From positions 1,426,001 through 1,490,000 of the forward strand of contig CAXXPL010000009.1 in assembly GCA_963674665.2 (NCBI GenBank): 64,000 nucleotides of DNA, in the 5' to 3' direction. This document shows positions 55,301 through 63,997 of the stretch, piece by piece. Each line of letters begins with the position of its first letter. Within the stretch, counting starts at the first letter, position 1. Under the pieces are notes generated by a model. That model ran no database searches. It saw only the letters and a program-made list of their open reading frames with translations, and was not told the DNA's origin. The position numbers were made by a program, and so were the translations under genes. The DNA is from G963674665 sp963674665 (GTDB lineage: Bacteria > Desulfobacterota > Desulfovibrionia > Desulfovibrionales > Desulfovibrionaceae).

Positions 55301-55945
55301 ATGAGGAACAGACAAGCAGGCATATCCACGCGGTGGAACGCCCCGTCCTGGGGCGATACCGCTTTCCACTTCATCTGCGGCATGATTCCGGCTTGTGCAA
55401 TGGTTGTTTGTTTGTTGCGCATCGAGTCGATGTATGGTGATCTGTACTCGACTTGGGAGGGGATTCGCGCGGCGCACCCCTTCCTGAAGAGCGTGATGCG
55501 CGTGTTCACTGACTTTGGAAATCCCTTGTTCTACCTCGTTTATCTGGGGATCCTCATTCATGCCTGGCGTACCGGGAACCGCTCCTTGATGCGCTTCGTG
55601 CTGGCATATATTGTTGTTCAATTGTTGATCAGTTTCGCCCTTGTGCGGGGTTTGAAAATAACCCTGGGCTGTCCGCGCCCCGGTGTGGCCGGGGATTGCG
55701 TACCTTTCAGTTTCGACGGGGGGCATAACGCCATCCCCTCGGGGCACAGCGCGGAGATCGCGGGGGCCATCCTCCCCCTGATCATGCGGCGCCGGAACAT
55801 TCAGCTGACCATGGCTCTGGGCCTGCTGCTCTGCGTGGTGGCCTTCAGCCGCATACTGCTAGGCTGGCACAGCCCTGTGGACGTGACCTTCGGGTTGCTC
55901 TTCGGTGCCTACGCCGCCTGGCTCATCCACTGTTACGGACGGTAA
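55301..55945 (+). CDS. PAP2-family membrane phosphatase
   Basis: A 214-residue membrane enzyme. All three PAP2 motifs are present: KITLGCPRPG (K-x6-RP), IPSGHSAE (P-S-G-H) and SRILLGWHSPVD (SR-x5-H-x3-D). About six membrane helices. It removes phosphate from undecaprenyl pyrophosphate, lipid A or similar lipids. AGGCGG lies before the ATG at 55301; the longer frame from 55142 lacks signal or ribosome-binding site. It stands 3 bp before the glycosyltransferase and may form an operon with it. Confidence 0.88.
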   Translation: MRNRQAGISTRWNAPSWGDTAFHFICGMIPACAMVVCLLRIESMYGDLYSTWEGIRAAHPFLKSVMRVFTDFGNPLFYLVYLGILIHAWRTGNRSLMRFVLAYIVVQLLISFALVRGLKITLGCPRPGVAGDCVPFSFDGGHNAIPSGHSAEIAGAILPLIMRRRNIQLTMALGLLLCVVAFSRILLGWHSPVDVTFGLLFGAYAAWLIHCYGR

Positions 55946-55948
55946 TCC

Positions 55949-57631
55949 ATGAACACACCCAAGGTATCCAGCGGCTGGCTGGGTTCGTTGTACCGGCTCC
56001 TGTCCAGGCACCCCTATGTGTCTGTGGCGGCGCTGCTGGCTCTGCAAACGCTCTTCATGCTCCATAGCCGGGCTCTGTGGTTTTCGGACGAGATCCGCTA
56101 CGCCGACGTGTTCACCAACCTGGTGCACGAGGGCAAGTGGCTGGTGCTTTATCTCAATGGTCAGTTCTATCCGGACAAGCCCCCGGTGTTCTTCTGGATG
56201 CTGGCCCTGCTGCGCTGGCTGACCGGGCTGGAGGGCGCGCCGCTGTTCTTCCTCGGCGCGGGGGTCTCGGGCTACTGCTTTGCGGCCGCCACCCTCTGGA
56301 TGGGGCGCAAGGTCCTGGGCATGCAAAAGGACATGGCCCTGGCCGCTGGACTCGTGCTGCTGACCACCTTCTATTTCATTGGCCTCACGCATTACGTGCG
56401 CATGGACCTGATGTTCGGCGCACTCATCATCTGCGCCGAGGTCTGCTTCTTCCAAGTCTGGCAGCGGGATTCCCTGACAAGGGGCACCCGGATGTGGTCC
56501 ATGGCCGCAATGCTGCTCTGCGTGATCGCAGCGCTCACCAAGGGTCCCTTGGGCGTGGTCTTTCCCATCCTGGGCTCCCTGGTCTACCTGGGCTGGACCC
56601 GGGACCTTCGCCGGTTTTTCCGCCGTGATGTGGGGTATGCCGCCCTGGCAGGGGTGATTCTGCTGCTCCTCTGGTTCGGCGCCGCGCTCTTTGTGGAGCG
56701 CTCCGCGTACATGGAAAACATCCTGTACGAACAGATCTACCGCCGCGCCACCAATACCTGGCACCACGAGCAGCCCATCTACCATTATCTGGTGACGTTT
56801 CCCGCCGCATTTATCCCCTGGACCCTGATGCTTTTTGTTTTGCCCCTGAAACGGTTGTTTCGGAAGGGGTTCTGGAGCGATTTCGCGGACACCCGCGGCG
56901 CCAGGCACATGGGCACGGACAATGCCGGGCTGGTCTACTGCTGGTGCCTGCTGTTCAGCGGCTTCATCCTGCTGTCCGTCATCAGCATCAAGATCGTGGT
57001 GTACCTGCTGCCGCTGTTCGCGCCCTTGGCCTTGATCACGGCCAGGCAACTGGACCTGCTCCCGGAAAACAAGATTGCCCGGCTGTTCCTGCTCTTTGCG
57101 GGGGTGTTCGGGCTCATGGCCGTGGCGCTGCCCTTTGCCAACTTCGTCCACCCCTGGCCCATCACCATCGAGGGCACACTGATCTGCGGCGCCGTGATGC
57201 TCGTGTTCGCGCTGTTGCTGTGGAAATGGGTGCCCCGCGACAATTGGCGCGCCGCCCTGACCTTCACGATCATCGCTCTGACCATCTGGCTCCAGCCCGC
57301 GGGGCTGTTGCTCACGCCCTCCCTGGACCCGGTCATGAGCCCCAAGGCCCAGGCCGAGGTCATGAAAAAGTACATCGAGCAGGGGTACTACCCCCTGGGG
57401 TATAAGCTCTACTCCGGCACCTACACCTACTACGCGGGGTACGATGTCCACGAGACCGGAGACCGCGGGGAGCTGGAAAAGGAACTGGCCCAACACCCCA
57501 AGGCCGTTGTGGGACTGCGCTACAAGTACTGGAGCAATTGGGAGAACCGCCCCCAAGATCTGGAAGTGGTGCACGAACAGTGGATCGCCGACAGGTTGTT
57601 CGTCCTGGCTGTGAAAGGTCGGGATGACTAG
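55949..57631 (+). CDS. ArnT/PMT-type membrane glycosyltransferase
   Basis: A 560-residue protein of the PMT/ArnT (GT-C) fold: about 12 membrane helices and, near the N-terminus, the catalytic region DEIRYADVFTNLV (Asp) and PDKPPVFFWMLALL. ArnT moves 4-amino-arabinose from a polyprenyl carrier onto lipid A; PMT relatives add sugars to proteins or glycans. Which of these applies is not settled from sequence. It directly follows the PAP2 gene (3 bp). Confidence 0.87.
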   Translation: MNTPKVSSGWLGSLYRLLSRHPYVSVAALLALQTLFMLHSRALWFSDEIRYADVFTNLVHEGKWLVLYLNGQFYPDKPPVFFWMLALLRWLTGLEGAPLFFLGAGVSGYCFAAATLWMGRKVLGMQKDMALAAGLVLLTTFYFIGLTHYVRMDLMFGALIICAEVCFFQVWQRDSLTRGTRMWSMAAMLLCVIAALTKGPLGVVFPILGSLVYLGWTRDLRRFFRRDVGYAALAGVILLLLWFGAALFVERSAYMENILYEQIYRRATNTWHHEQPIYHYLVTFPAAFIPWTLMLFVLPLKRLFRKGFWSDFADTRGARHMGTDNAGLVYCWCLLFSGFILLSVISIKIVVYLLPLFAPLALITARQLDLLPENKIARLFLLFAGVFGLMAVALPFANFVHPWPITIEGTLICGAVMLVFALLLWKWVPRDNWRAALTFTIIALTIWLQPAGLLLTPSLDPVMSPKAQAEVMKKYIEQGYYPLGYKLYSGTYTYYAGYDVHETGDRGELEKELAQHPKAVVGLRYKYWSNWENRPQDLEVVHEQWIADRLFVLAVKGRDD

Positions 57632-57657
57632 ACTTTTTAGGAGAGGGTTAACAGTGA

Positions 57658-57692
57658 CCGGGGGGAACCTTTTAAAAAGGGCTTCTCCCCGG
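57658..57692. repeat. Dispersed hairpin family copy C
   Basis: CCGGGGGGAACCTTTT and AAAAAGGGCTTCTCCCCGG form an imperfect palindrome with almost no loop, followed by ACCCTCCAGGCC. It lies 27 bp after the glycosyltransferase stop and may end its transcript. Confidence 0.7.
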
Positions 57693-57720
57693 ACCCTCCA
57701 GGCCTTTCATATTATTTATT

Positions 57721-58941
57721 CTACTCTTCCCTTAATACCGAGAGGATTTCCACGCGGGAGGCTTGCCAGGCCGGGTAGGCGCCCGCCGCCACGCCGAGTG
57801 CCGCCGCGCCGCAAAGGGCGGTGGCGGTGATGGTTGGCGAGAAGACCATGGGGAAGCCGCCGAACAAGTGTGCGGCCAGTCCCACGAGCATGGCGCCCAG
57901 GACGCCGAGAACGCCCCCTGTGGTGGAGAGCAGTCCGGCCTCGAACAGGAACTGTTGCACGATGTCCGCGCGTTTGGCGCCAGTGGCGCGTCGCACCCCG
58001 ATTTCCAGCCGGCGGGCGCGAACCAGCAGCACCATGATGGAGAGTATGCCCAGCCCCCCCACGGCAAAGGATATCACCGAGCTGATGTTGCCCAGGGTCT
58101 GTACCAGGTCCAGGGCCTGTTGCTGCAGGCGGATGGTGTCCATGGCCGTGAACACGCTGAAGTCGTCACGCTCCCCGTCCTGGATTGAGTGCAGCCGCCT
58201 GAGGATATCGGTGGCGGCCTTTTTGGTCCGCTCCGGGTTCACGCCGGGGGCGAGCTGCATGTACACTCCGTTGATGAAATCCTGGTTGCTGAAGCGCCGC
58301 ATGTAGGTGGTGATGGGCACGAACACCTGTTCGTCCTGGTCGGTGCCCACGATGTCGGCGCCTTTCTTTTCCATCACGCCGATGACCTGGCAGTTTGCCC
58401 GGAAGAAGAGCACGGTTTTCGCCAGGGCATTTTCAGGGGCGCCGAAGAGGCGGTCAGCGATGTTGCGCCCCAGCACGCAGACCTTGGCCCGGTCGCGGAG
58501 TTCGGCTGAGGTGAAGAACCTGCCGAATTCGGGGTTGAAGCTGCGAACGCGGGTGAAGGTGGGGGTGGTGCCGACGACCTGTGAGGGGATCTTCAGGTTC
58601 CTGTAGCGTACGTCCATGGTGGCGTAGATGCTGGGCGCCCCGGCAAGGACACCGGGCAGTTCGGCCATGAGGGTGTCCGCGTCACGCAGGGTGAAGGTGG
58701 TTGCCTCGTCCCGGATCCTGGCTTCGCCGCCACGCCTGAATCGTACCTGCCCGGCAGTTGCCATGAACAGGTTCGGCCCGAGTCTTTCGATTTCGATCTC
58801 GGCCTTGCGCACCATGGCCAGGGATACGTGCCGCACCCCGGTAAGGGCCAGGGCGCCAAGGGTCACCCCGAGAATTGCCAGCACGGTGCGCAGCTTGTGT
58901 GCGGCCAGTGAGGCCACGGCGATACGCAGGCTCAGAAACAT
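57721..58941 (-). CDS. FtsX/MacB-type ABC transporter permease
   Basis: A 406-residue inner-membrane protein: first helix LRTVLAILGVTLGALALTGV, a large periplasmic domain (about 45-275, MacB_PCD type), then three helices with AVGGLGILSIMVLLVRARRLEIGVRRATGAKRADIV, the FtsX signature. Such permeases do not transport through the membrane but use ATP hydrolysis to drive periplasmic or lipoprotein/peptide export. Its ATPase is not next to it. GGAG precedes the ATG at 58941. It is convergent with the ArnT-like gene. Confidence 0.87.
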   Translation of the reverse strand: MFLSLRIAVASLAAHKLRTVLAILGVTLGALALTGVRHVSLAMVRKAEIEIERLGPNLFMATAGQVRFRRGGEARIRDEATTFTLRDADTLMAELPGVLAGAPSIYATMDVRYRNLKIPSQVVGTTPTFTRVRSFNPEFGRFFTSAELRDRAKVCVLGRNIADRLFGAPENALAKTVLFFRANCQVIGVMEKKGADIVGTDQDEQVFVPITTYMRRFSNQDFINGVYMQLAPGVNPERTKKAATDILRRLHSIQDGERDDFSVFTAMDTIRLQQQALDLVQTLGNISSVISFAVGGLGILSIMVLLVRARRLEIGVRRATGAKRADIVQQFLFEAGLLSTTGGVLGVLGAMLVGLAAHLFGGFPMVFSPTITATALCGAAALGVAAGAYPAWQASRVEILSVLREE

Positions 58942-59015
58942 GGTGACTCCGAATGGTTGGGCATGTTCCGAAGTACCGTGTTGCGCCGAAGGGGGCAAGT
59001 AGTGAGGCAGGGAAC

Positions 59016-59053
59016 AAAAAAAAATGGGGGAGGCCTTTCGGCACTCCCCCCAT
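59016..59053 (-). terminator. Rho-independent terminator of the lytR-lytS-cstA group
   Basis: On the minus strand TGGGGGGAGTGCC pairs with GGCCTCCCCCA, then nine Ts (59016-59024). It lies 23 bp after the cstA stop. Confidence 0.9.
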
Positions 59054-59075
59054 TAGCTTGCGGATCAGGTGACGG

Positions 59076-60503
59076 TTACACGCCGTTCATGGCGGCAGCC
59101 TGCTTGGAGGCGTTGCGGAAGGTGAACATGAACCAGATAAAGGAGAGCGCGGCCACGGCAATGCCGATGGGCGTGCTGATATCCAGGGACAGGCCAAACC
59201 CGATCTTGGCGTAGCACAGGTAGGTGGTGCACACCGCGGTCATGAAGGTGGCCGGGATGGTGCAGATCCAGTGCAACTTGGCGTTCTTGATCAGCCAGGC
59301 GGCGCCGGTCCAGAGCACGATGGTGGCCAGGGTCTGGTTGGCCCAGCCGAAGTAGCGCCAGATCACGCCGAAGGGAGCCTGGGAGATGGCGAAGCCCACG
59401 GCGAACAGGGGGATTGCGATCAACAGGCGCTTGACGGCCTCTTTCTGGGAGAACCGGGTCACGTCGGCGATGATCAGCCGGGCGGCGCGGAACGCGGTAT
59501 CACCCGAGGAAATGGGCAGAACCACGACACCCAGAATCGCGAGGAGACCGCCAAAGCTTCCAAGCAAGGTCCTGGAAATCTGATCGACAACCAGTACGGC
59601 ATTGTTGGAGTCGCCCAATGCGGCCTGCAGGTCGGCGGAGGAGTTGTAGAAGCTCATGCCCAGGGTGGCCCATACGAGAGCGATGAAGCCTTCGCAGACC
59701 ATGGCGCCGTAGAAGACCTTGCGGCCTTCACGCTCGTTGCCCACGCAGCGGGCCATGAGCGGGGACTGGGTGGCGTGGAAACCGCTGATGGCCCCACAGG
59801 CGATGGTGATGAACATCAAGGGCCACAGGGGCAGTTCCTTGGGATGGATGTTCTCGAGGGTGAGCTGCGGGAAGAAATGATACCCCTTGAAGATCAGGGC
59901 CGCGGGCAGGGCCAGGGCCATAAAGATGAGCACCGCGCCGAGAATGGGGTAGAAGCGGCCAATGATCTTGTCGATGGGCAGGATCGTTGCCAGGAAGTAG
60001 TAGGCGAAGATTATTGCAACCCACCAATATTTATCCATACCGCTGAGTTTGGCGAGCAGGCCGGCAGGCCCAAGCACAAAGACCACGCCCACGAGCAGCA
60101 GCAGGACAATGGAGAACAGGCGCATGAACTGTTGGAACCCGAAGCCCAGCTCCTTGCCCACCACGCCGGGGATGGAGATGCCGCCGGCGCGGATGGAGAG
60201 CATGCCGGAGAAAAAGTCGTGCACGGCGCCGGCGAAAATGGTTCCCAATACGATCCAGAGAAGGGCGGAGGGGCCGTACAGGGCGCCCAGGATGGGACCG
60301 AAGACCGGGCCGAGGCCCGCGATGTTCAGGAGCTGCACCAGAAACAGTTTCCACTGGGGCATTTCAACGTAGTCAACGCCGTCGGTCATGGTTATGGCAG
60401 GTGTGGCGCGATTGGGGTCACTCCCGAAAATCCCGTCCACAATCTTGCCGTAGGTGAAGTAGCCGATGAGTAGCAGAGCCACGCATCCGAAAAAGATCGT
60501 CAT
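59076..60503 (-). CDS. cstA: CstA-family transporter (likely pyruvate or peptide uptake)
   Basis: A 475-residue membrane protein with the CstA domain, including LLNIAGLGPVFGPILGALYG, WIVLGTIFAGAVHDFFSGML and the late GVIWRYFGWANQTLATIVLW. E. coli CstA (about 700 residues) and BtsT carry pyruvate and are controlled by LytTR systems. This shorter form lacks the long C-terminal extension. The lytS gene ends 217 bp upstream of its start, on the same strand. GAAGGAGG lies before the ATG. A terminator follows. Confidence 0.9.
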   Translation of the reverse strand: MTIFFGCVALLLIGYFTYGKIVDGIFGSDPNRATPAITMTDGVDYVEMPQWKLFLVQLLNIAGLGPVFGPILGALYGPSALLWIVLGTIFAGAVHDFFSGMLSIRAGGISIPGVVGKELGFGFQQFMRLFSIVLLLLVGVVFVLGPAGLLAKLSGMDKYWWVAIIFAYYFLATILPIDKIIGRFYPILGAVLIFMALALPAALIFKGYHFFPQLTLENIHPKELPLWPLMFITIACGAISGFHATQSPLMARCVGNEREGRKVFYGAMVCEGFIALVWATLGMSFYNSSADLQAALGDSNNAVLVVDQISRTLLGSFGGLLAILGVVVLPISSGDTAFRAARLIIADVTRFSQKEAVKRLLIAIPLFAVGFAISQAPFGVIWRYFGWANQTLATIVLWTGAAWLIKNAKLHWICTIPATFMTAVCTTYLCYAKIGFGLSLDISTPIGIAVAALSFIWFMFTFRNASKQAAAMNGV

Positions 60504-60720
60504 TCCCTAATCCTCCTTCATTTATGTTGCAGGCTGGGGCAAGAATACCCCACTTTTTTACATGAACAACATGTTTGGCGCGAAGGAGCATTTTCAGGGG
60601 CTGAAGTGAAGCTCAGGTGGGATGAATAGCACCTGGATAACAGGCGGTATCTGATGATAACCATAGAGAGAAGTGAAAAGGCCGAAAGGAACGTTTCCTC
60701 CAAAAAATGAAGTTCAGAAC
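60504..60720 (-). promoter_or_regulatory. cstA upstream region with inverted repeat
   Basis: A 217-bp gap between lytS and cstA. ACATG-N5-CATGT at 60560-60574 is a perfect inverted repeat about 55 bp from the ATG. A LytTR protein might bind here, but its direct-repeat sites cannot be told apart by eye. AAGTGAA occurs twice (60602, 60671). Confidence 0.35.
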
Positions 60721-62424
60721 TTATTTTATTGGAATGTTGAAGGAAATTCTGGTTCCCTCGTTCATGGCGCTCTCCACGTGCAGGGCATAGGCGGAGCCGT
60801 AGAGCTGCACCAGGCGGTGATTGCAGTTCTGTGCGCCGATGCCTTCGCTCATGGACTCGTGCTCGGAAAAGGTCAGGATGTTCTCTATGGCCTTGGGAGT
60901 CATGCCCGCGCCGTCGTCCTCCACCACCACGTTCAGGTTGCCGTCGGCCTTGTTGGCGCAGAGCCGCACGATGCCGCCGGAGTCCGTACCCAGAATGCCG
61001 TGCTTCACGCAGTTTTCCACCAGGGGCTGGATGATCAGCGGCGGGATGGGCCAGTCCTCAACCTCCGGGTCCACATGGATGTAGGCGTGGATGCGGTCAC
61101 CGAACCGGGCCTGCTCGATGGCCAGGTAGGAGCGTACCTGCTCCAGCTCCTCCCTCAGAGGAATGAGCCCACGGCTGCTGTCCAGGTTGCGGCGCATGTA
61201 ATGGGAGAGGTCCAGCAGGAGTTCGCGAGCCTGGGAAGGGGCGGTTCTGCAGAACGAGGCGATGGTGTTCAGGGAGTTGAACAGAAAGTGAGGGTTGATT
61301 TGGGCCTGCAGGCGGCGGATCTCGGCCTGGGCCAGGAGCTGGTTCTTGATGCCGATGTCCTCCAGCTCGATCTGCGTGGAGAAGAGGTCGGCAAGCCCTT
61401 TGGCCAGCTCGAAGCGGGTATTGTCCAGGGGTTTGTCCGCGGAGCCGTATAGCTTCAGCGTTCCCAGCAGTTCGTCGCTCTTGCGCAGGGGCACGATGAT
61501 GGCATCGTGCAGGGGGCAGTCAGGGAAGTCGCAACCGATGCTCTCGCGGGAGCGCAGGAATACTGGATTGCCATCGAGGATGACCCGCAGGGTGCCTTCC
61601 GTGCGCAGGGAATGTCCGGGGAGATGGTGATCCGCTCCCAGGCCCACGTGGGCGAGGATGCTGTCCACGCTGGTCAGGGCCACGGCCGCCACCGAGGTAT
61701 TTTGATAGATGATTTCAGCGGTGGCCTGAGCGGATTCCGGGCTGAAGCCCGAGCGCAGATGCCCCACGGTCTGGTTGGCGATGGAGAGGATTTCCCGGGC
61801 CTGGTTGGAGTTGCGCAGGTCGTTGAGCTTGAGCTGCAGGAACAGGATCTGGACAAAGAACGCCGCGCCCAGAGAGTTCACCGCGATCATGGGCAGGCCG
61901 ATGAGTTCCACCAGAGCCAGGGCATCGGAAAAGGGTCGTGAAAGCAGGAGCACCAGCCCCATGTGCAGGGTCTCACCGGCAATGCCCAGGGTCAAGGCGA
62001 TACGCCAGTCCAGGCTGCGCCCGGGAAGCCTCGAGGCAAGGAGACCTGCGGCGGCCCCCTCGGCAAAGGTTGCCAGGCCGCAGGGAATGGCACTGAATCC
62101 GCCGATGTCGATGAGAAAACGATGCCCCCCCGCGATGAGTCCTGCCCCGATGCCTACGGCCGGCCCCCCGAACAGACCCGCCGTGATCACGCCCATGGCG
62201 CGCAGGTTTGCATAGGACTGAAAAACCAGGTTGCCAGTGTATGTACCCAGGATGCCGAACAGGCCGAACAGGAGGATGAGCAGTCCAGTGATCCAGGCGG
62301 GGCGGTCGCGTCCTGTCCCCAGTTTGTCCATGGGGGTGAAGGTGACGATGGCGAAGCCCATGGCCAGCATGAGCCCGAAACGTTCGGAAAGTTCTATGAA
62401 AAGGTCGGGGATCGGTGGGGTCAT
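60721..62424 (-). CDS. LytS-family sensor histidine kinase
   Basis: A 567-residue kinase with five or six N-terminal membrane helices (5TM_5TMR_LYT; NLRAMGVITAGLFGGPAVGIGAG), a GAF domain (about 225-350), and the His_kinase module: phosphoacceptor in QAQINPHFLFNSLNTI, then HATPase with VENCVKHGI and EDDGAGM. This is the architecture of BtsS/YpdA, which sense extracellular pyruvate or amino acids. It lies 39 bp after its partner regulator gene and before cstA on the same strand. Confidence 0.93.
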   Translation of the reverse strand: MTPPIPDLFIELSERFGLMLAMGFAIVTFTPMDKLGTGRDRPAWITGLLILLFGLFGILGTYTGNLVFQSYANLRAMGVITAGLFGGPAVGIGAGLIAGGHRFLIDIGGFSAIPCGLATFAEGAAAGLLASRLPGRSLDWRIALTLGIAGETLHMGLVLLLSRPFSDALALVELIGLPMIAVNSLGAAFFVQILFLQLKLNDLRNSNQAREILSIANQTVGHLRSGFSPESAQATAEIIYQNTSVAAVALTSVDSILAHVGLGADHHLPGHSLRTEGTLRVILDGNPVFLRSRESIGCDFPDCPLHDAIIVPLRKSDELLGTLKLYGSADKPLDNTRFELAKGLADLFSTQIELEDIGIKNQLLAQAEIRRLQAQINPHFLFNSLNTIASFCRTAPSQARELLLDLSHYMRRNLDSSRGLIPLREELEQVRSYLAIEQARFGDRIHAYIHVDPEVEDWPIPPLIIQPLVENCVKHGILGTDSGGIVRLCANKADGNLNVVVEDDGAGMTPKAIENILTFSEHESMSEGIGAQNCNHRLVQLYGSAYALHVESAMNEGTRISFNIPIK

Positions 62425-62463
62425 GGAGGTCGCTGCTAGAAAATACGTTCAGTTGCGTGGTGC

Positions 62464-63255
62464 TCACAGCCCGAGGAGGGTCTTGAAATCGCGGACCCGG
62501 TTGCGGCTCACGGTGATCTTGGTGCGCTCGGAGTCGTCCATTTCCAGGTAGTACTTGCCGCTGAACCAGGGCGAGAACTCGGCGATGCGCTCCAGGTTCA
62601 GCAGGATTCCCCGGTTTGCCCGGAAAAAAGGAGCCCCTGAGAGGCGCTTCTCCATCTTGTCCAGTGTGGTGCAGCCGTGGCAGCAAAACTGGCCGTGATT
62701 CGTGAGCGCTGTTATTCGCTTGCCATCGGCCTCGATGAGCACGATTTCCTCCAGGGGCACGAGCTTGACGCGCCCCCCCTGTTCAAGAGGCAGCCGGGTA
62801 AGGGCAGCGGATGCCTGCGCTGCCTGGGGGCGCTGCTGCAACCCCTCCAGAAGCCGCTCCAGGGTGGATATGTCGCGCTCCGAATCCTCCTGGCTCAGGT
62901 GGGTGCGCACGCGGTCGAGGCTCAGGCCCAGGCGCTTGGCCGAGACGGGCTTGAGCAGATAGTCCAGGGCATTGGCTTCAAAGGCCTTGATGGCGTACTG
63001 GTCGTAAGCTGTGACAAAGACGAACAGCGGGGGGTGTTGGAGTAGCATGCTCTGCTCCAGCACGTAGAATCCGTCCTTGCCGGGCATCTGGATATCCAGG
63101 AACACGAGGTCGGGCTGATCCTGGACAATATGCTCCAGGGCCGCCTCGGCGGAATCGGCCTCCTGTGACCGGACATCGGGGTGGGCGGTGAGGAGGTAGC
63201 GCAGTTCGTCGCGCGCGGGGGCCTCGTCGTCCGCGATCAGTGCCTTGATGACCAT
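62464..63255 (-). CDS. LytTR-type response regulator
   Basis: A 263-residue regulator. Receiver domain with Asp in LVFLDIQMPGKDG and Lys in YLLKPVSAKR (about 1-125), then a linker and the LytTR DNA-binding domain (about 165-263; LVPLEEIVLIEADGKRI, ITVSRNRVRDFK). It is the cognate regulator of the LytS kinase next to it; the two are co-directional with cstA, the likely target. ATG 63255 is chosen; a TTG three codons earlier is the alternative. Confidence 0.93.
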   Translation of the reverse strand: MVIKALIADDEAPARDELRYLLTAHPDVRSQEADSAEAALEHIVQDQPDLVFLDIQMPGKDGFYVLEQSMLLQHPPLFVFVTAYDQYAIKAFEANALDYLLKPVSAKRLGLSLDRVRTHLSQEDSERDISTLERLLEGLQQRPQAAQASAALTRLPLEQGGRVKLVPLEEIVLIEADGKRITALTNHGQFCCHGCTTLDKMEKRLSGAPFFRANRGILLNLERIAEFSPWFSGKYYLEMDDSERTKITVSRNRVRDFKTLLGL

Positions 63256-63703
63256 GCCCCCCAAAATAGTGCATGGCCCTGACGTTGTCCATGGCCCCTG
63301 GGAGAGGTGATTTGCATGGGGGAAGTTTTTTTGGCAAAAGGTTCCCCCCAGCGCTCCCCTTCCGAGACCGAGGTGGTCTGAAATTTCATGGAGGGGGCAC
63401 TGTCGGCAGCGGTTGGGCGTGGTGGTTCTATCCGTTGGCCATGGCAGCGACAGAAAGGAAAGGAGTCTCTCTGTAACTATACGAAAGAATGAACTTTTGA
63501 GATGTTGAGTAAATGTTTTTCTTCGGCTCTCTTGACAGAAGGGAAGGTTGTTCCTAATAGTAGAATGCTGGAATTGTGAGCTTCTTTATGTTGTAGTCTG
63601 ATGCTAATTCCTACAATATATTGCTTTGTGCATGAACTTTGTTTTTCCGTTTTCGTCTAAACGGATGTTGTACATTGAGTTGATATGACTCAAGGAGACT
63701 GAC
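63256..63703. other. Divergent intergenic region of 448 bp with hairpin family copy D
   Basis: No gene is supported. It contains the palindrome at 63317-63350, an AT-rich stretch from 63480 to 63700 and a possible promoter (TTGACA at 63532-63537, 17-bp spacer, TAATAG at 63555-63560) for the small gene at 63704. Confidence 0.5.
63317..63350. repeat. Dispersed hairpin family copy D
   Basis: TGGGGGAAGTTTTTTT and AAAAGGTTCCCCCCA with a GGC loop, imperfect, followed by GCGCTCCCCTTCCGAGAC. The tail matches copy B'. Unlike the other copies it lies at a divergent promoter region, not downstream of a gene end. Confidence 0.65.
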
Positions 63704-63997
63704 ATGACAGAATTCAAGAAATATACAGGTATTTTGCTTATAATCCTTTCACTCGTGCCCATAGCATATGGCCGCCTTCGTCTTTCCGAGGACAGGGACG
63801 CCTCGGTTCAATCGCAACCAGCCGCTCTAACGCTGACTGAAGGATCCAGGCAATTCGATGCGTCGAGATTCTCGGGCTACTTTCTTGGCGAGTCCATCGG
63901 GGAGGAGCAGCAGAAGGACCTGGGCGTCATATCCATCGGTGTTATTGCGTTCATCCTTGGCTTGCCGCTGATCATGAGAAAAAAAGAAGAGCGGTAA
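63704..63997 (+). CDS. Small two-pass membrane protein of unknown function
   Basis: A 97-residue protein with helices at about 8-23 (TGILLIILSLVPIAYG) and 74-91 (LGVISIGVIAFILGLPLIM), and a polar loop of 50 residues between. AAGGAG precedes the ATG. No family recognised. Its neighbour beyond the window edge is not visible. Confidence 0.75.
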   Translation: MTEFKKYTGILLIILSLVPIAYGRLRLSEDRDASVQSQPAALTLTEGSRQFDASRFSGYFLGESIGEEQQKDLGVISIGVIAFILGLPLIMRKKEER

